Assembly (NCBI RefSeq): GCF_014243445.1 | Contig: NZ_JACLQD010000001.1 | Coordinates: 992,001 to 1,056,000, forward strand | Reading direction: 5' to 3' | DNA length: 64,000 bases | From: Paragemmobacter straminiformis | GTDB taxonomy: Bacteria > Pseudomonadota > Alphaproteobacteria > Rhodobacterales > Rhodobacteraceae | Part shown: in pieces, positions 43,218-50,417 of the stretch | Layout: each line of letters begins with the position of its first letter | How positions within the stretch are numbered: position 1 is the first letter of the stretch | Notes under the pieces: model-generated | Seen by the model: the letters and a program-made list of their open reading frames with translations, nothing else | Databases searched by the model: none | What the model was told of the DNA's origin: nothing | Program-made: the position numbers and the translations under genes

Positions 43218-43285
43218 TCACGGCCGCTGTCACGGGGCCTTTTCACGGGGCCTTTTCACTGGGTCATGTCACGGGGTCTTGTCAC
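43218..43285. repeat. 13-bp tandem repeat upstream of the MATE gene
   Basis: About five units of 12-13 bp, each starting TCAC and mostly TCACGGGGCCTTT or TCACGGGGTCTTG. Units begin at 43218, 43230, 43243, 43256, 43269 and a partial one at 43282. It lies in the leader or promoter of the MATE gene, where copy number could change expression. Confidence 0.75.
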
Positions 43286-43353
43286 GCATGCACCCTGTGC
43301 CCGACGGCGGCGGGGGGCTTTCTGCCCCCCACGCCGCGCGTGCCGCGCGCCTC

Positions 43354-43431
43354 CCCCCGAGGATATTTCCGGCAAGAGGAACGGGACAGGACAAACAGCC
43401 CGCTTCCTCTTGCCGGAAATATCCTCGGGGG
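43354..43431. repeat. Perfect 28-bp inverted repeat made of two copies of the recurring element
   Basis: Left arm 43354-43381, right arm 43404-43431, 22-base loop. The right arm begins TTCCTCTTGCCGGAAATATC and the left arm is its exact complement. It lies between the end of the thioesterase gene and the MATE promoter on the minus strand, so it may act as a strong terminator. Confidence 0.85.
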
Positions 43432-43479
43432 TGAATTGGCCGCAGGCCAAGAGGGGGCAGACAGCCCCCTTCCTGCCCG

Positions 43480-43983
43480 TCAAACCCCGTCTTGCGGCAT
43501 CAGGAAATGCCCCGTCGCCTGCGCGAACAGCCGCGCCCGGTTGTCCTGCCATGCCTCGACATGCACGCTGGCATAGCGCCGGCCCGAGCGGTTCACCCTT
43601 GCCCGCGCATAGGCGTCGCGCGGCAGGCCCGAGCGCAGGTAATCCACGGTAAAGTCGATGGTCTTCGGCAGGCGCGGCGGGTGGGCGGCGATGGCCGCAG
43701 GGTCCAGCCGCCCGGCCTCCATCTCTTCCCAAAGCGTCACCCAGGACAGTTCGATGATCGCCACCACCTCGAGAAAGGCCGCAATCGCCCCGCCATGCAG
43801 CGCGGGCAGCATGGGGTTGCCGATCAGCTTCTCGTCAAAGGGCAGGATCGCCGTCAGCTCGTCTCCGCGCCGGTCGAAGCGGATGCCCAGATACTGGATA
43901 TAGGGCACGCCCGACCACAGCTGCGTCAGCGCCGCATCGCGCCGCTGCTTGATGACCTGCACGGGCTCGGGCTTCTCGCGCAT
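43480..43983 (-). CDS. PaaI-family thioesterase (hotdog fold)
   Basis: The product has 167 residues with a hotdog domain: YLGIRFDRRGDELTAILPF, IGNPMLPALHGGAIAAFLEVVAIIEL, then PKTIDFTVDYLRSGLPRDAYARARVNRSGRRYASVHVEAW. The HGG motif is the family core. It hydrolyses an acyl-CoA, probably to relieve CoA sequestration; the substrate is unknown. The ATG at 43983 overlaps the stop of the neighbouring thioesterase (TGATG), so both are made together. Confidence 0.88.
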   Translation of the reverse strand: MREKPEPVQVIKQRRDAALTQLWSGVPYIQYLGIRFDRRGDELTAILPFDEKLIGNPMLPALHGGAIAAFLEVVAIIELSWVTLWEEMEAGRLDPAAIAAHPPRLPKTIDFTVDYLRSGLPRDAYARARVNRSGRRYASVHVEAWQDNRARLFAQATGHFLMPQDGV

Positions 43984-44417
43984 CACAAGGCCCCCTTGGG
44001 AAGGTCGAGCGTGAAGGCCCCCGTCGCCGCCGCCACGGGGCGGCTTTCATCCTCGTCCGTCGCGGTCACCCGCACAAAGGCCACGGTGCGCGTGGTGTGG
44101 TAGCACTCGGCCCGCGCCGTGATGGTCTGGCCCGGCGTGGCGGGGCGGAAGTAATCCACCCGCAAATCCAGCGTGGCGGTCGAAACCGGCGCCACAGGGT
44201 GCGACATCACCGCCGCCCCGCTCGCCGTGTCCATCAGCGCCGAGACCGCCCCGCCATGCATGACCCCCGTCGCGGGATCGCCGATGAAACGCGCGTCATA
44301 GGGCATGGTCATTTCCACACGGCCCTCGCCGAAGCTGACAAGCCGCATCCCGAGCGCGCGCGAATGCGGCAGGGCTTCGATGAAGCGGCGGGCGATGTCG
44401 ATGGGTCGGTCACTCAT
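43983..44417 (-). CDS. PaaI-family thioesterase (hotdog fold)
   Basis: The product has 144 residues. The hotdog core is [49 protein letters not shown] with the conserved HGG, and [36 protein letters not shown]. It is the first gene of a two-thioesterase operon, divergent from the MerR regulator of the fatty acid operon, and may work on the same acyl-CoA pool. Confidence 0.9.
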   Translation of the reverse strand: MSDRPIDIARRFIEALPHSRALGMRLVSFGEGRVEMTMPYDARFIGDPATGVMHGGAVSALMDTASGAAVMSHPVAPVSTATLDLRVDYFRPATPGQTITARAECYHTTRTVAFVRVTATDEDESRPVAAATGAFTLDLPKGAL

Positions 44418-44490
44418 GCCCCCATAATCCCGCGCCCCGCCCGATGTGCAAGGGGCGATCCGCCCTGATCACGGCCACGCCACCTGACGC

Positions 44491-44530
44491 GACGTTATGT
44501 TTACCTTAACGTCAAGCACTGCGCTATACT
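44491..44530 (+). promoter_or_regulatory. MerR-type promoter and operator of the fatty acid operon
   Basis: A perfect 7-bp inverted repeat, GACGTTA (44491-44497) and TAACGTC (44507-44513), lies between a -35-like TTTACC (44500-44505) and a -10 TATACT (44525-44530) with a 19-bp spacer. Long spacers with a dyad between the boxes are the mark of MerR-controlled promoters. The MerR gene begins about 100 bp downstream. Confidence 0.65.
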
Positions 44531-44628
44531 TGGCGCATCGACCCTCCGACTCTGCCAGCCGCCACCCGAACCCCGCCCCCCCGATTTCGCCCGCCCGATT
44601 TCGCCCCCCGACCCTGCACAGGCCCCCC

Positions 44629-45039
44629 ATGACCGGACCCGCCCCGAAAGACGCCCTCCTGACCATCCGCGAGATGTGCGAAGCCTTTGACGTCACCCCC
44701 CGCACCCTGCGCTTCTACGAGGCCAAGGAACTTCTCTTCCCGCAGCGGCGCGGCACGGCGCGCTTTTTCACCTATCGCGACCGCGCAAGGCTGAAACTGA
44801 TCCTGCGCGGCAAGCGGTTCGGCTTCAGCCTCGAAGACATCCGCCAATTGCTGGAGATGTATGACCGCGACCCCGGCCAGCAGGAAGCCCAGCTTGCCCG
44901 CACCTACGACCTCGCCTGCGGGCGCCTCGCGCAGATGGAGCGCCAGAGGGCGGAACTCGACGAGGCGATCGCCGAGTTGAAAGACCAGATGGACTGGGGC
45001 GCCCGAACCCTCGCCGCCCTGCGCCGCGCCGCCGAATAG
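44629..45039 (+). CDS. MerR-family regulator of fatty acid/branched acyl degradation
   Basis: The product has 136 residues. The winged helix-turn-helix is at about 11-75 ([68 protein letters not shown]), followed by a dimerisation coiled coil (about 80-130). There is no metal-binding C-terminus. The ATG at 44629 fits the domain start. It is followed after 8 bp by an acyl-CoA dehydrogenase, so it probably controls this beta-oxidation operon and itself, like LiuR-type regulators. Confidence 0.9.
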   Translation: MTGPAPKDALLTIREMCEAFDVTPRTLRFYEAKELLFPQRRGTARFFTYRDRARLKLILRGKRFGFSLEDIRQLLEMYDRDPGQQEAQLARTYDLACGRLAQMERQRAELDEAIAELKDQMDWGARTLAALRRAAE

Positions 45040-45047
45040 GAAGACCG

Positions 45048-46823
45048 ATGCCCCGCTACTCCGCCCCGATCAAAGACCTGCAATTCGTGCTGCACGACGT
45101 GCTGGACGTGACGCGCGCGGATATTCCGGGCTATGCCGACCTTGACCCCGCCTTTACCGCGGCCGTCTTGTCCGAAGCCGGACGTCTCGCCTCGGACGTC
45201 CTCGCCCCGCTCAATGCCACGGGCGACCGCATCGGCTGCACGCTGGAAAACGGCACCGTCCGCACCCCCCCCGGTTTCGCCGGGGCTTTCGCACAGCTGC
45301 GGCAGGGCGGCTGGCCCGCGCTCGATTGCGACCCCGCCTATGGCGGGCAGGGTCTGCCCTATCTGATGGGCACCGCCGTGGGGGAAATCTTCGTCGGCGC
45401 CAACATGGCGCTGAACATGTACCAGGGCCTGACCCACGGCGCCTATTCCGCCATCCACGCCCACGGAACGGCAGAACAGAAGGCGACCTACCTGCCGCGC
45501 CTCGTCTCGGGCGAATGGTCCGGCACGATGAACCTGACCGAACCGCAATGCGGCACCGACCTCGGCCTGATCCGCAGCCGCGCCGAAGCGCAACCCGACG
45601 GCAGCTACCGCATCACCGGAACCAAGATCTTCATCTCGGCGGGCGAACATGACCTTGCCGAAAACATCATCCACCTCGTCCTTGCCCGCGCCGCGGGCGG
45701 GCCCGAGGGGACCAAGGGCCTGTCGCTGTTCATCGTTCCGAAATTCCTCGTGACCGAAGCCGGCGGCCTTGGCCCGCGCAACCGCGTGGTGGCCAGCCGG
45801 ATCGAGCGGAAGATGGGCATCCACGCCAACGCCACCTGCCAGATGGAGTATGACGGCGCGACCGGCTTCCTGATGGGCGGGCTGCACAAGGGCATGCGCG
45901 CCATGTTCACCATGATGAACGAGGCCCGCATCGGCGTCGGCGTCCAAGGCTATGCCGTGGCCGAAGCCGCCCTGCAGAATGCCGCCGCCTATGCGCGCGA
46001 CCGCCTTCAGGGCCGCGCCGCATCGGTCCCTGCCAATCCCTCGGGCCCGGCCGATCCGCTGATCGTCCACCCCGATATCCGCCGCAGCCTGATGGACCAG
46101 CGCGCCTTTACCGAAGGCGCACGCGCCTTCACGCTTTGGGCCGCCAGCCTGATCGACCGCGCCACCCGCACAGGCGACACGGAAGCCGAGGCGCTGGTCT
46201 CGCTCCTGACCCCCGTCATCAAGGGATTCCAGACCGACAAGGGGTTCGACTCGACCGTCGCCGCGCAGCAGATCTTTGGCGGGCACGGCTATGTCGAGGA
46301 GAGCGGCATGTCCCAATTCGTCCGCGATGCGCGCATCGCCATGATCTACGAAGGCACCAACGGCATCCAGGCGCTCGATCTGGTGGGGCGCAAACTGGGG
46401 GCCGACGGCGGCAAGGCGATCATGGCCTTCTTCGAACTGGTCACGACCTTCTGCTCCGAAAACGGGACAGACCCCCGCATGCTCCCCTTTGCCACCCCGC
46501 TCAAGGCCGCCTGCAAAGACCTGCAGACGGCCGCGATGCATTTTTTGCAAACCGCGCCGAAATCACCCGACACCGCCCTCGCCGGAGCGACCGATTTCCT
46601 GCATCTCATGGGCCATGTCTGCTTTGGCCTGATCTGGGCGCGCATGGCCCGCGCGGCGCTGGCGGCGCTGGACAGGGGCCACCCCGACGCGGCCTTCCTT
46701 GATGCGAAACTTGCAACGGCGCGCTTCTACATGGCCCGCCACCTGCCCGCGACCGCCCTTCACCTTGCCCGCATCACCTCGGGCGCCGATCCTGTGATGG
46801 CGCTTCCCGCCGAAGCGTTCTAG
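45048..46823 (+). CDS. Acyl-CoA dehydrogenase, long (about 590-residue) type
   Basis: The product has 591 residues. It has the dehydrogenase core ([117 protein letters not shown]) plus the N- and C-terminal extensions of the FadE/DmdC-like group. The glutamate in YEGTNGIQ is the catalytic base. The likely role is the first step of beta-oxidation; activity on methylmercaptopropionyl-CoA (DmdC) is another option seen in this group. It belongs to the MerR-controlled operon. Confidence 0.93.
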   Translation: MPRYSAPIKDLQFVLHDVLDVTRADIPGYADLDPAFTAAVLSEAGRLASDVLAPLNATGDRIGCTLENGTVRTPPGFAGAFAQLRQGGWPALDCDPAYGGQGLPYLMGTAVGEIFVGANMALNMYQGLTHGAYSAIHAHGTAEQKATYLPRLVSGEWSGTMNLTEPQCGTDLGLIRSRAEAQPDGSYRITGTKIFISAGEHDLAENIIHLVLARAAGGPEGTKGLSLFIVPKFLVTEAGGLGPRNRVVASRIERKMGIHANATCQMEYDGATGFLMGGLHKGMRAMFTMMNEARIGVGVQGYAVAEAALQNAAAYARDRLQGRAASVPANPSGPADPLIVHPDIRRSLMDQRAFTEGARAFTLWAASLIDRATRTGDTEAEALVSLLTPVIKGFQTDKGFDSTVAAQQIFGGHGYVEESGMSQFVRDARIAMIYEGTNGIQALDLVGRKLGADGGKAIMAFFELVTTFCSENGTDPRMLPFATPLKAACKDLQTAAMHFLQTAPKSPDTALAGATDFLHLMGHVCFGLIWARMARAALAALDRGHPDAAFLDAKLATARFYMARHLPATALHLARITSGADPVMALPAEAF

Positions 46824-46836
46824 CCTGCCTCACCAC

Positions 46837-46855
46837 GAATTTTCTGCGAAAATTC
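46837..46855. terminator. AT-centred palindrome after the acyl-CoA dehydrogenase gene
   Basis: GAATTTTC (46837-46844), loop TGC, GAAAATTC (46848-46855). It lies 14 bp after the dehydrogenase stop and belongs to the same family as the double palindrome at 53900-53950. Confidence 0.55.
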
Positions 46856-46881
46856 CCACCCTTCCCGATGCCGAGTGATCC

Positions 46882-47094
46882 ATGCCCAAACGCTTCCGCC
46901 TGACCCGCCGCTTCCCCGTCGCCATGACCGAGGACGGCTACCGCAAACTCAAACGCTTCGCGACCGAGGCCGGGCTGGACGAGGGCGAGGCGCTGTCCTT
47001 TCTTTTCGAGAATTTCGACAGCGTCATGGACAAGGACACGCTTACCCACCGCCTGCGCCTGTTCAATTCGGAACTCGAGGACCGCAAGCGATGA
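46882..47094 (+). CDS. Small basic protein in the beta-oxidation operon
   Basis: The product has 70 residues, with one helical domain (VAMTEDGYRKLKRFATEAGLDEGEALSFLFENFDSVMD). It lies between the dehydrogenase and GST genes on the same strand. Codon use and the regular start support a real gene. I do not recognise the family; the helix pair followed by a charged tail could bind DNA or protein, but that is speculation. Confidence 0.7.
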   Translation: MPKRFRLTRRFPVAMTEDGYRKLKRFATEAGLDEGEALSFLFENFDSVMDKDTLTHRLRLFNSELEDRKR

Positions 47095-47117
47095 GAATCG
47101 GGGAAAGGCAAGGAAGA

Positions 47118-47139
47118 TGAGTATTTGGGCAAGGATGAA
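47118..47139 (-). repeat. Recurring intergenic element, reverse copy without G run
   Basis: GAGTATTTGGGCAAGGATGA is the reverse complement of the CTTGC/AAATA core. It lacks the neighbouring G run and hairpin, so it may be a decayed copy. Confidence 0.65.
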
Positions 47140-47297
47140 AGGCGCGGCATCGCCCCTGCGGTCCGCCCCGCCTGACCGCCGACACTTGTCCGCCACGGCC
47201 AGACGGGGCTTCACCCTTGACGGTCATCGGCTCTCCAGCCTGTACCGTGCCGTCTGTCTGCGCTGAAAAGGTTAACAAATCACCAAGGCTGACCCCC

Positions 47298-47345
47298 TTC
47301 ATCCTTGCGAAAAATACTCTGGGGGTCCGGGGGCAACGCCCCCGG
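47298..47345 (+). repeat. Recurring intergenic element, forward copy with hairpin
   Basis: TTCATCCTTGCGAAAAATAC, a GGGGG run, then an 8-bp hairpin CCGGGGGC/GCCCCCGG (47327-47334 with 47338-47345). Confidence 0.75.
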
Positions 47346-47373
47346 GGCCGGCCACACCAACCGGAGGGTGAAA

Positions 47374-48003
47374 ATGAAACTCTACTGCTTCGGCGAAAGC
47401 GGCAATGCCTACAAGGTCGCGCTGGCGCTGGCCCTGACCGATACCCCGTGGCAGCCCGTTTTCGTCGATTTCTTCAACGGCGAAACGCGGCAGGCGGCGT
47501 TCCGCACCCTCAACCCGATGGGCGAGGTTCCCGTCCTCGACACCGGAACCCGCATCCTGACGCAATCGGGGGTGATCCTGACGGAAATCGCCGCGATGAC
47601 CGGAAAGCTCGGCGGCTCCGGCCCCGCGCAGCAGGCCGAGATCCTGCGCTGGCTCTTCTGGGACAATCACAAGCTCTCGACCCAGATCGGCACCTGCCGT
47701 TTCCTGTCGAACTTCCTCCCGCCCGAAAAGCGCCCCGAGGGCGTGATCCCCTTCCTGCAAGGGCGGCTCAAGGCGGCCTATGCGGTTCTCGACGCGCATC
47801 TGTCCGGCCGTGACTGGATCGTGGGCGATGGCCCCAGCATCGCCGACCTCTCCTGCTGCGGGTATCTTTACTACCCCGAGCCCTTCGGTTTCACCCGCGC
47901 CGACTGGCCCCATATCGACCGCTGGCTCGACCGCATCGCGGCCCTGCCCGGCTGGAAGCGGCCCTACGCGCTGATGCCCGGAAACCCCTCGGACCGCGCC
48001 TGA
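47374..48003 (+). CDS. Glutathione S-transferase family protein
   Basis: The product has 209 residues. The N-terminal thioredoxin-like domain reads MKLYCFGESGNAYKVALALAL and the glutathione-binding loop PMGEVPVLDTGTRILTQSGVILTEIA; the C-terminal helical domain follows, with YAVLDAHLSGRDWIVGDGPSIADLSCCGYLYY. The ATG at 47374 follows GGAGGG. It lies inside the fatty acid operon, where a GST could detoxify reactive acyl intermediates or transfer thiols. Confidence 0.92.
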   Translation: MKLYCFGESGNAYKVALALALTDTPWQPVFVDFFNGETRQAAFRTLNPMGEVPVLDTGTRILTQSGVILTEIAAMTGKLGGSGPAQQAEILRWLFWDNHKLSTQIGTCRFLSNFLPPEKRPEGVIPFLQGRLKAAYAVLDAHLSGRDWIVGDGPSIADLSCCGYLYYPEPFGFTRADWPHIDRWLDRIAALPGWKRPYALMPGNPSDRA

Positions 48004-48028
48004 CCTGTCCCGACCGAAAGAACCCGCC

Positions 48029-49240
48029 ATGCAAGACGCCTTCATCTATGACGCGATCCGCTCGCCCCGTGGCAAGGGCCGCCCGGACGGTGCCTTGCAC
48101 GAGGTGACCGCCGTCGCCCTGTCGGCGCGCATGCTCGATACGCTGTCCGCGCGCAACGGCCTTGCCGGCGGCGCGGTCGAGGATGTGATCTGGGGCAACG
48201 TCACGCAGGTCGGCGAACAGGGCGGCTGCCTCGCCCGTTCTGCCGTGCTGCTGTCGGGCCTGCACCCGTCGATCCCGGGCCTATCGGTCAACCGCTTCTG
48301 CGCCAGCGGGATGGAGGCGGTGAACCTCGCCGCCAACCAGATCAGGGGCGGGGCGGGCGCGGCCTATATCGCGGGCGGGGTCGAGATGATGTCCCGCGTG
48401 GCGATGGGGTCGGACGGGGCGGCCATTGCCGTCGATCCCGCGCTTGCCATGTCCACCTGCTTCGTCCCGCAGGGCATATCGGCCGACCTCATCGCCACCG
48501 AATACGGCTTCACCCGCGAACAGGCCGACGCGCTGGCCGTCGAAAGCCAGCGCCGCGCCGCCGCCGCATGGGCCGCAGGGCATTTCGACCGCTCGGTCGT
48601 TCCGGTGACCGACCAGAACGGCCTGACGATCCTTGCGCGCGATGAATACATGCGCCCCGCGACCGACATGGCCAGCCTTGCCGCCCTGAAACCCGCCTTT
48701 CGCGACATGGGCGAGGGGATGCCCGGTTTCGACCGCGTCGCCCTGATGAAATACCCCCATCTCGAACGGATCGAGCATATCCACCACGCCGGAAACTCAA
48801 GCGGCATCGTCGATGGCGCGGCGGCCCTGCTTGTCGGCAATGCGGAATTCGGCCGCGCCTATGACTTGCGCCCCCGCGCGCGCATCCTTGCCACCGCCAA
48901 GATCGGCTCCGATCCCACGATCATGCTGACAGGCCCCGTTCCCGTGACCGAAAAGATCCTGCGCGAAGCGGGTATGACCATCGCGGACATCGACCTGTTC
49001 GAGGTGAACGAAGCCTTCGCCAGCGTCGTACTGCGCTTTCTGCAAGCCTTCGAGGTCGACCCCGCCCGCGTGAACCCCAACGGCGGCGCCATCGCGATGG
49101 GCCATCCACTGGGTGCCACGGGGGCAATCATCATCGGCACGCTGCTCGACGAACTCGAGCGGACGGGCAAGACCACCGGCCTCGCCACGCTCTGCATCGC
49201 GTCGGGCATGGGGGCCGCAACCATCATCGAGAGGATATGA
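48029..49240 (+). CDS. fadA: Acetyl-CoA C-acyltransferase (thiolase)
   Basis: The thiolase performs the last step of beta-oxidation, cleaving 3-ketoacyl-CoA. The product has 403 residues. The nucleophile C91 lies in LSVNRFCASGMEAVNLAAN; the active-site segments FEVNEAFASVV, GGAIAMGHPLGATGA and LCIASGMGAATI supply the other histidine and cysteine. The product's closest relatives by pattern are FadA/FadI-type enzymes. The stop overlaps the start of the first cupin gene (ATGA). Confidence 0.94.
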   Translation: MQDAFIYDAIRSPRGKGRPDGALHEVTAVALSARMLDTLSARNGLAGGAVEDVIWGNVTQVGEQGGCLARSAVLLSGLHPSIPGLSVNRFCASGMEAVNLAANQIRGGAGAAYIAGGVEMMSRVAMGSDGAAIAVDPALAMSTCFVPQGISADLIATEYGFTREQADALAVESQRRAAAAWAAGHFDRSVVPVTDQNGLTILARDEYMRPATDMASLAALKPAFRDMGEGMPGFDRVALMKYPHLERIEHIHHAGNSSGIVDGAAALLVGNAEFGRAYDLRPRARILATAKIGSDPTIMLTGPVPVTEKILREAGMTIADIDLFEVNEAFASVVLRFLQAFEVDPARVNPNGGAIAMGHPLGATGAIIIGTLLDELERTGKTTGLATLCIASGMGAATIIERI

Positions 49241-49713
49241 TGCCGAAACTCGACCTGACACGCGTTCCGGTGAAAACCGGATCCATCTACCCCGCCCCCT
49301 ATGCCGCCATGATGGCGGGCCGCTCGTCGCTGCGTCTGGGCGAGGCCGGAGGCCTGACCCAGTTCGGCGTGAACCTCGTCACGCTGGAACCGGGCGCGAT
49401 GTCCTCCTTGCGCCACTGGCACAGGGCCGAGGACGAGTTCGTCATGGTGACCGAAGGCACCTGCATCATGGTCACCGATGCCGGCGAAGAGGAAATGCAG
49501 GCCGGAGATTGCGCCGCCTTTCCCGCAGGGCTGGCCGATGGGCACCACTTCCTCAACCGCACCGACCGCGTGGCGCGGTTTCTCGTCATCGGCAGCAAGG
49601 CAAAGCACGAGGTCGCCACCTATTCCGATGTCGATCTGGTGGTCGAGATCAAGGACGGCACCGCCGCCTTCCGCCACAAGGACGGGCGCGACTATCGGGG
49701 GCCCGAGGGATGA
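49237..49713 (+). CDS. Cupin-domain protein
   Basis: The product has 158 residues with a single double-stranded beta-helix. The two cupin motifs are seen: MSSLRHWHRAEDEFVMVTEG (motif 1 with metal-binding H..H..E) and AGDCAAFPAGLADGHHFLNRT (motif 2). Start and thiolase stop overlap. A second cupin lies 155 bp further. The two are about 40% similar in motif layout, suggesting duplication. Function unknown; cupins include dioxygenases, isomerases and sensors. Confidence 0.88.
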   Translation: MMPKLDLTRVPVKTGSIYPAPYAAMMAGRSSLRLGEAGGLTQFGVNLVTLEPGAMSSLRHWHRAEDEFVMVTEGTCIMVTDAGEEEMQAGDCAAFPAGLADGHHFLNRTDRVARFLVIGSKAKHEVATYSDVDLVVEIKDGTAAFRHKDGRDYRGPEG

Positions 49714-49867
49714 GTGCCCCAGTCATCTCTGCCCGCGCCCTCTCTACTCACGCCCTCACTTCCCGCGCCCCCACAGCCCGCGCCCGCCCGTTGCGCAGGC
49801 CCGCACCGTACGGCCGCGACCGCAAAGGCACGGGGGCCGCGCTGCCGGCCGGAAAGGACATCTGCTG

Positions 49868-50329
49868 ATGCCGCGCATCCCCCTTCCCGACTGGCAGGAC
49901 GAACCTGATCCGCAGCACCCCGTCCTTGGCGGCGGCAGCGGCCCCTACCGCTACCGGCTGCTCTCCGACCCCGGACAGCTCACCCAGTTCGGAGCGTTCA
50001 TCGAGGAACTGCCCCCCGGCAGCCGGTCAAGTTTCCGGCACTGGCACGAAACCGAGGACGAGATGATCCTTGTCCTTCAGGGCAGCGTCACGCTGGTCGA
50101 GGACAGCGAAACCGTCCTGACCGCGGGTGAGGCAGCCGCATGGCCTGCGGGCCATCCCGTCGGCCACAGCCTGCACAACCACACCGAGGCGCCGGTCCGC
50201 TACCTTGTGATCGGCACGCGCAACCGCACCGACCGCATCCACTACCCCGACCACGACCTGATGACCGAAAAGGACGGCCCCGCCCGCCGGTATTTCCATG
50301 CCGACGGCAGACCAAGGGAAAAGCGGTAA
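49868..50329 (+). CDS. Second cupin-domain protein
   Basis: The product has 153 residues. Motif 1 is SSFRHWHETEDEMILVLQG and motif 2 AGEAAAWPAGHPVGHSLHNHT. N-terminal TQFGAFIEELPPGSRSS parallels TQFGVNLVTLEPGAMSS of the first cupin, so the pair is probably a duplication. It precedes the bifunctional beta-oxidation enzyme by 88 bp. A possible 52-codon arginine-rich frame between the cupins (49710-49868) is coupled on both sides but has no other support. Confidence 0.88.
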   Translation: MPRIPLPDWQDEPDPQHPVLGGGSGPYRYRLLSDPGQLTQFGAFIEELPPGSRSSFRHWHETEDEMILVLQGSVTLVEDSETVLTAGEAAAWPAGHPVGHSLHNHTEAPVRYLVIGTRNRTDRIHYPDHDLMTEKDGPARRYFHADGRPREKR

Positions 50330-50417
50330 ACTGCCCCAACGCCTGACCGCCCACGCCCCATACCTGACCGCCCGCCCCTGCCCCCGCAATCCTGACACCC
50401 CGCCACAGGAGAGACCC

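Larger units (their letters stand above)
43199..43479. other. Gene-free stretch before the MATE gene, with two kinds of repeats
   Basis: No gene is evident. Nearest the MATE gene is a 13-bp tandem repeat (43218-43285); further on are two inverted copies of the recurring intergenic element (43354-43431). Confidence 0.7.
47095..47373. other. Gene-free stretch with two copies of the recurring element
   Basis: One copy in reverse orientation at 47118-47139 and one forward at 47298-47345. No gene evident between. The stretch separates the small protein gene from the GST gene and may hold an internal promoter. Confidence 0.65.

Noticed and set aside
49710-49868. A 52-codon frame between the two cupins, overlapping both neighbours by stop/start codons
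   Set aside because: The product is almost only Ala, Arg, Pro, Ser and Thr and comes from a repetitive C-rich stretch; coupling alone is not enough. Mentioned in the findings as a remote possibility.
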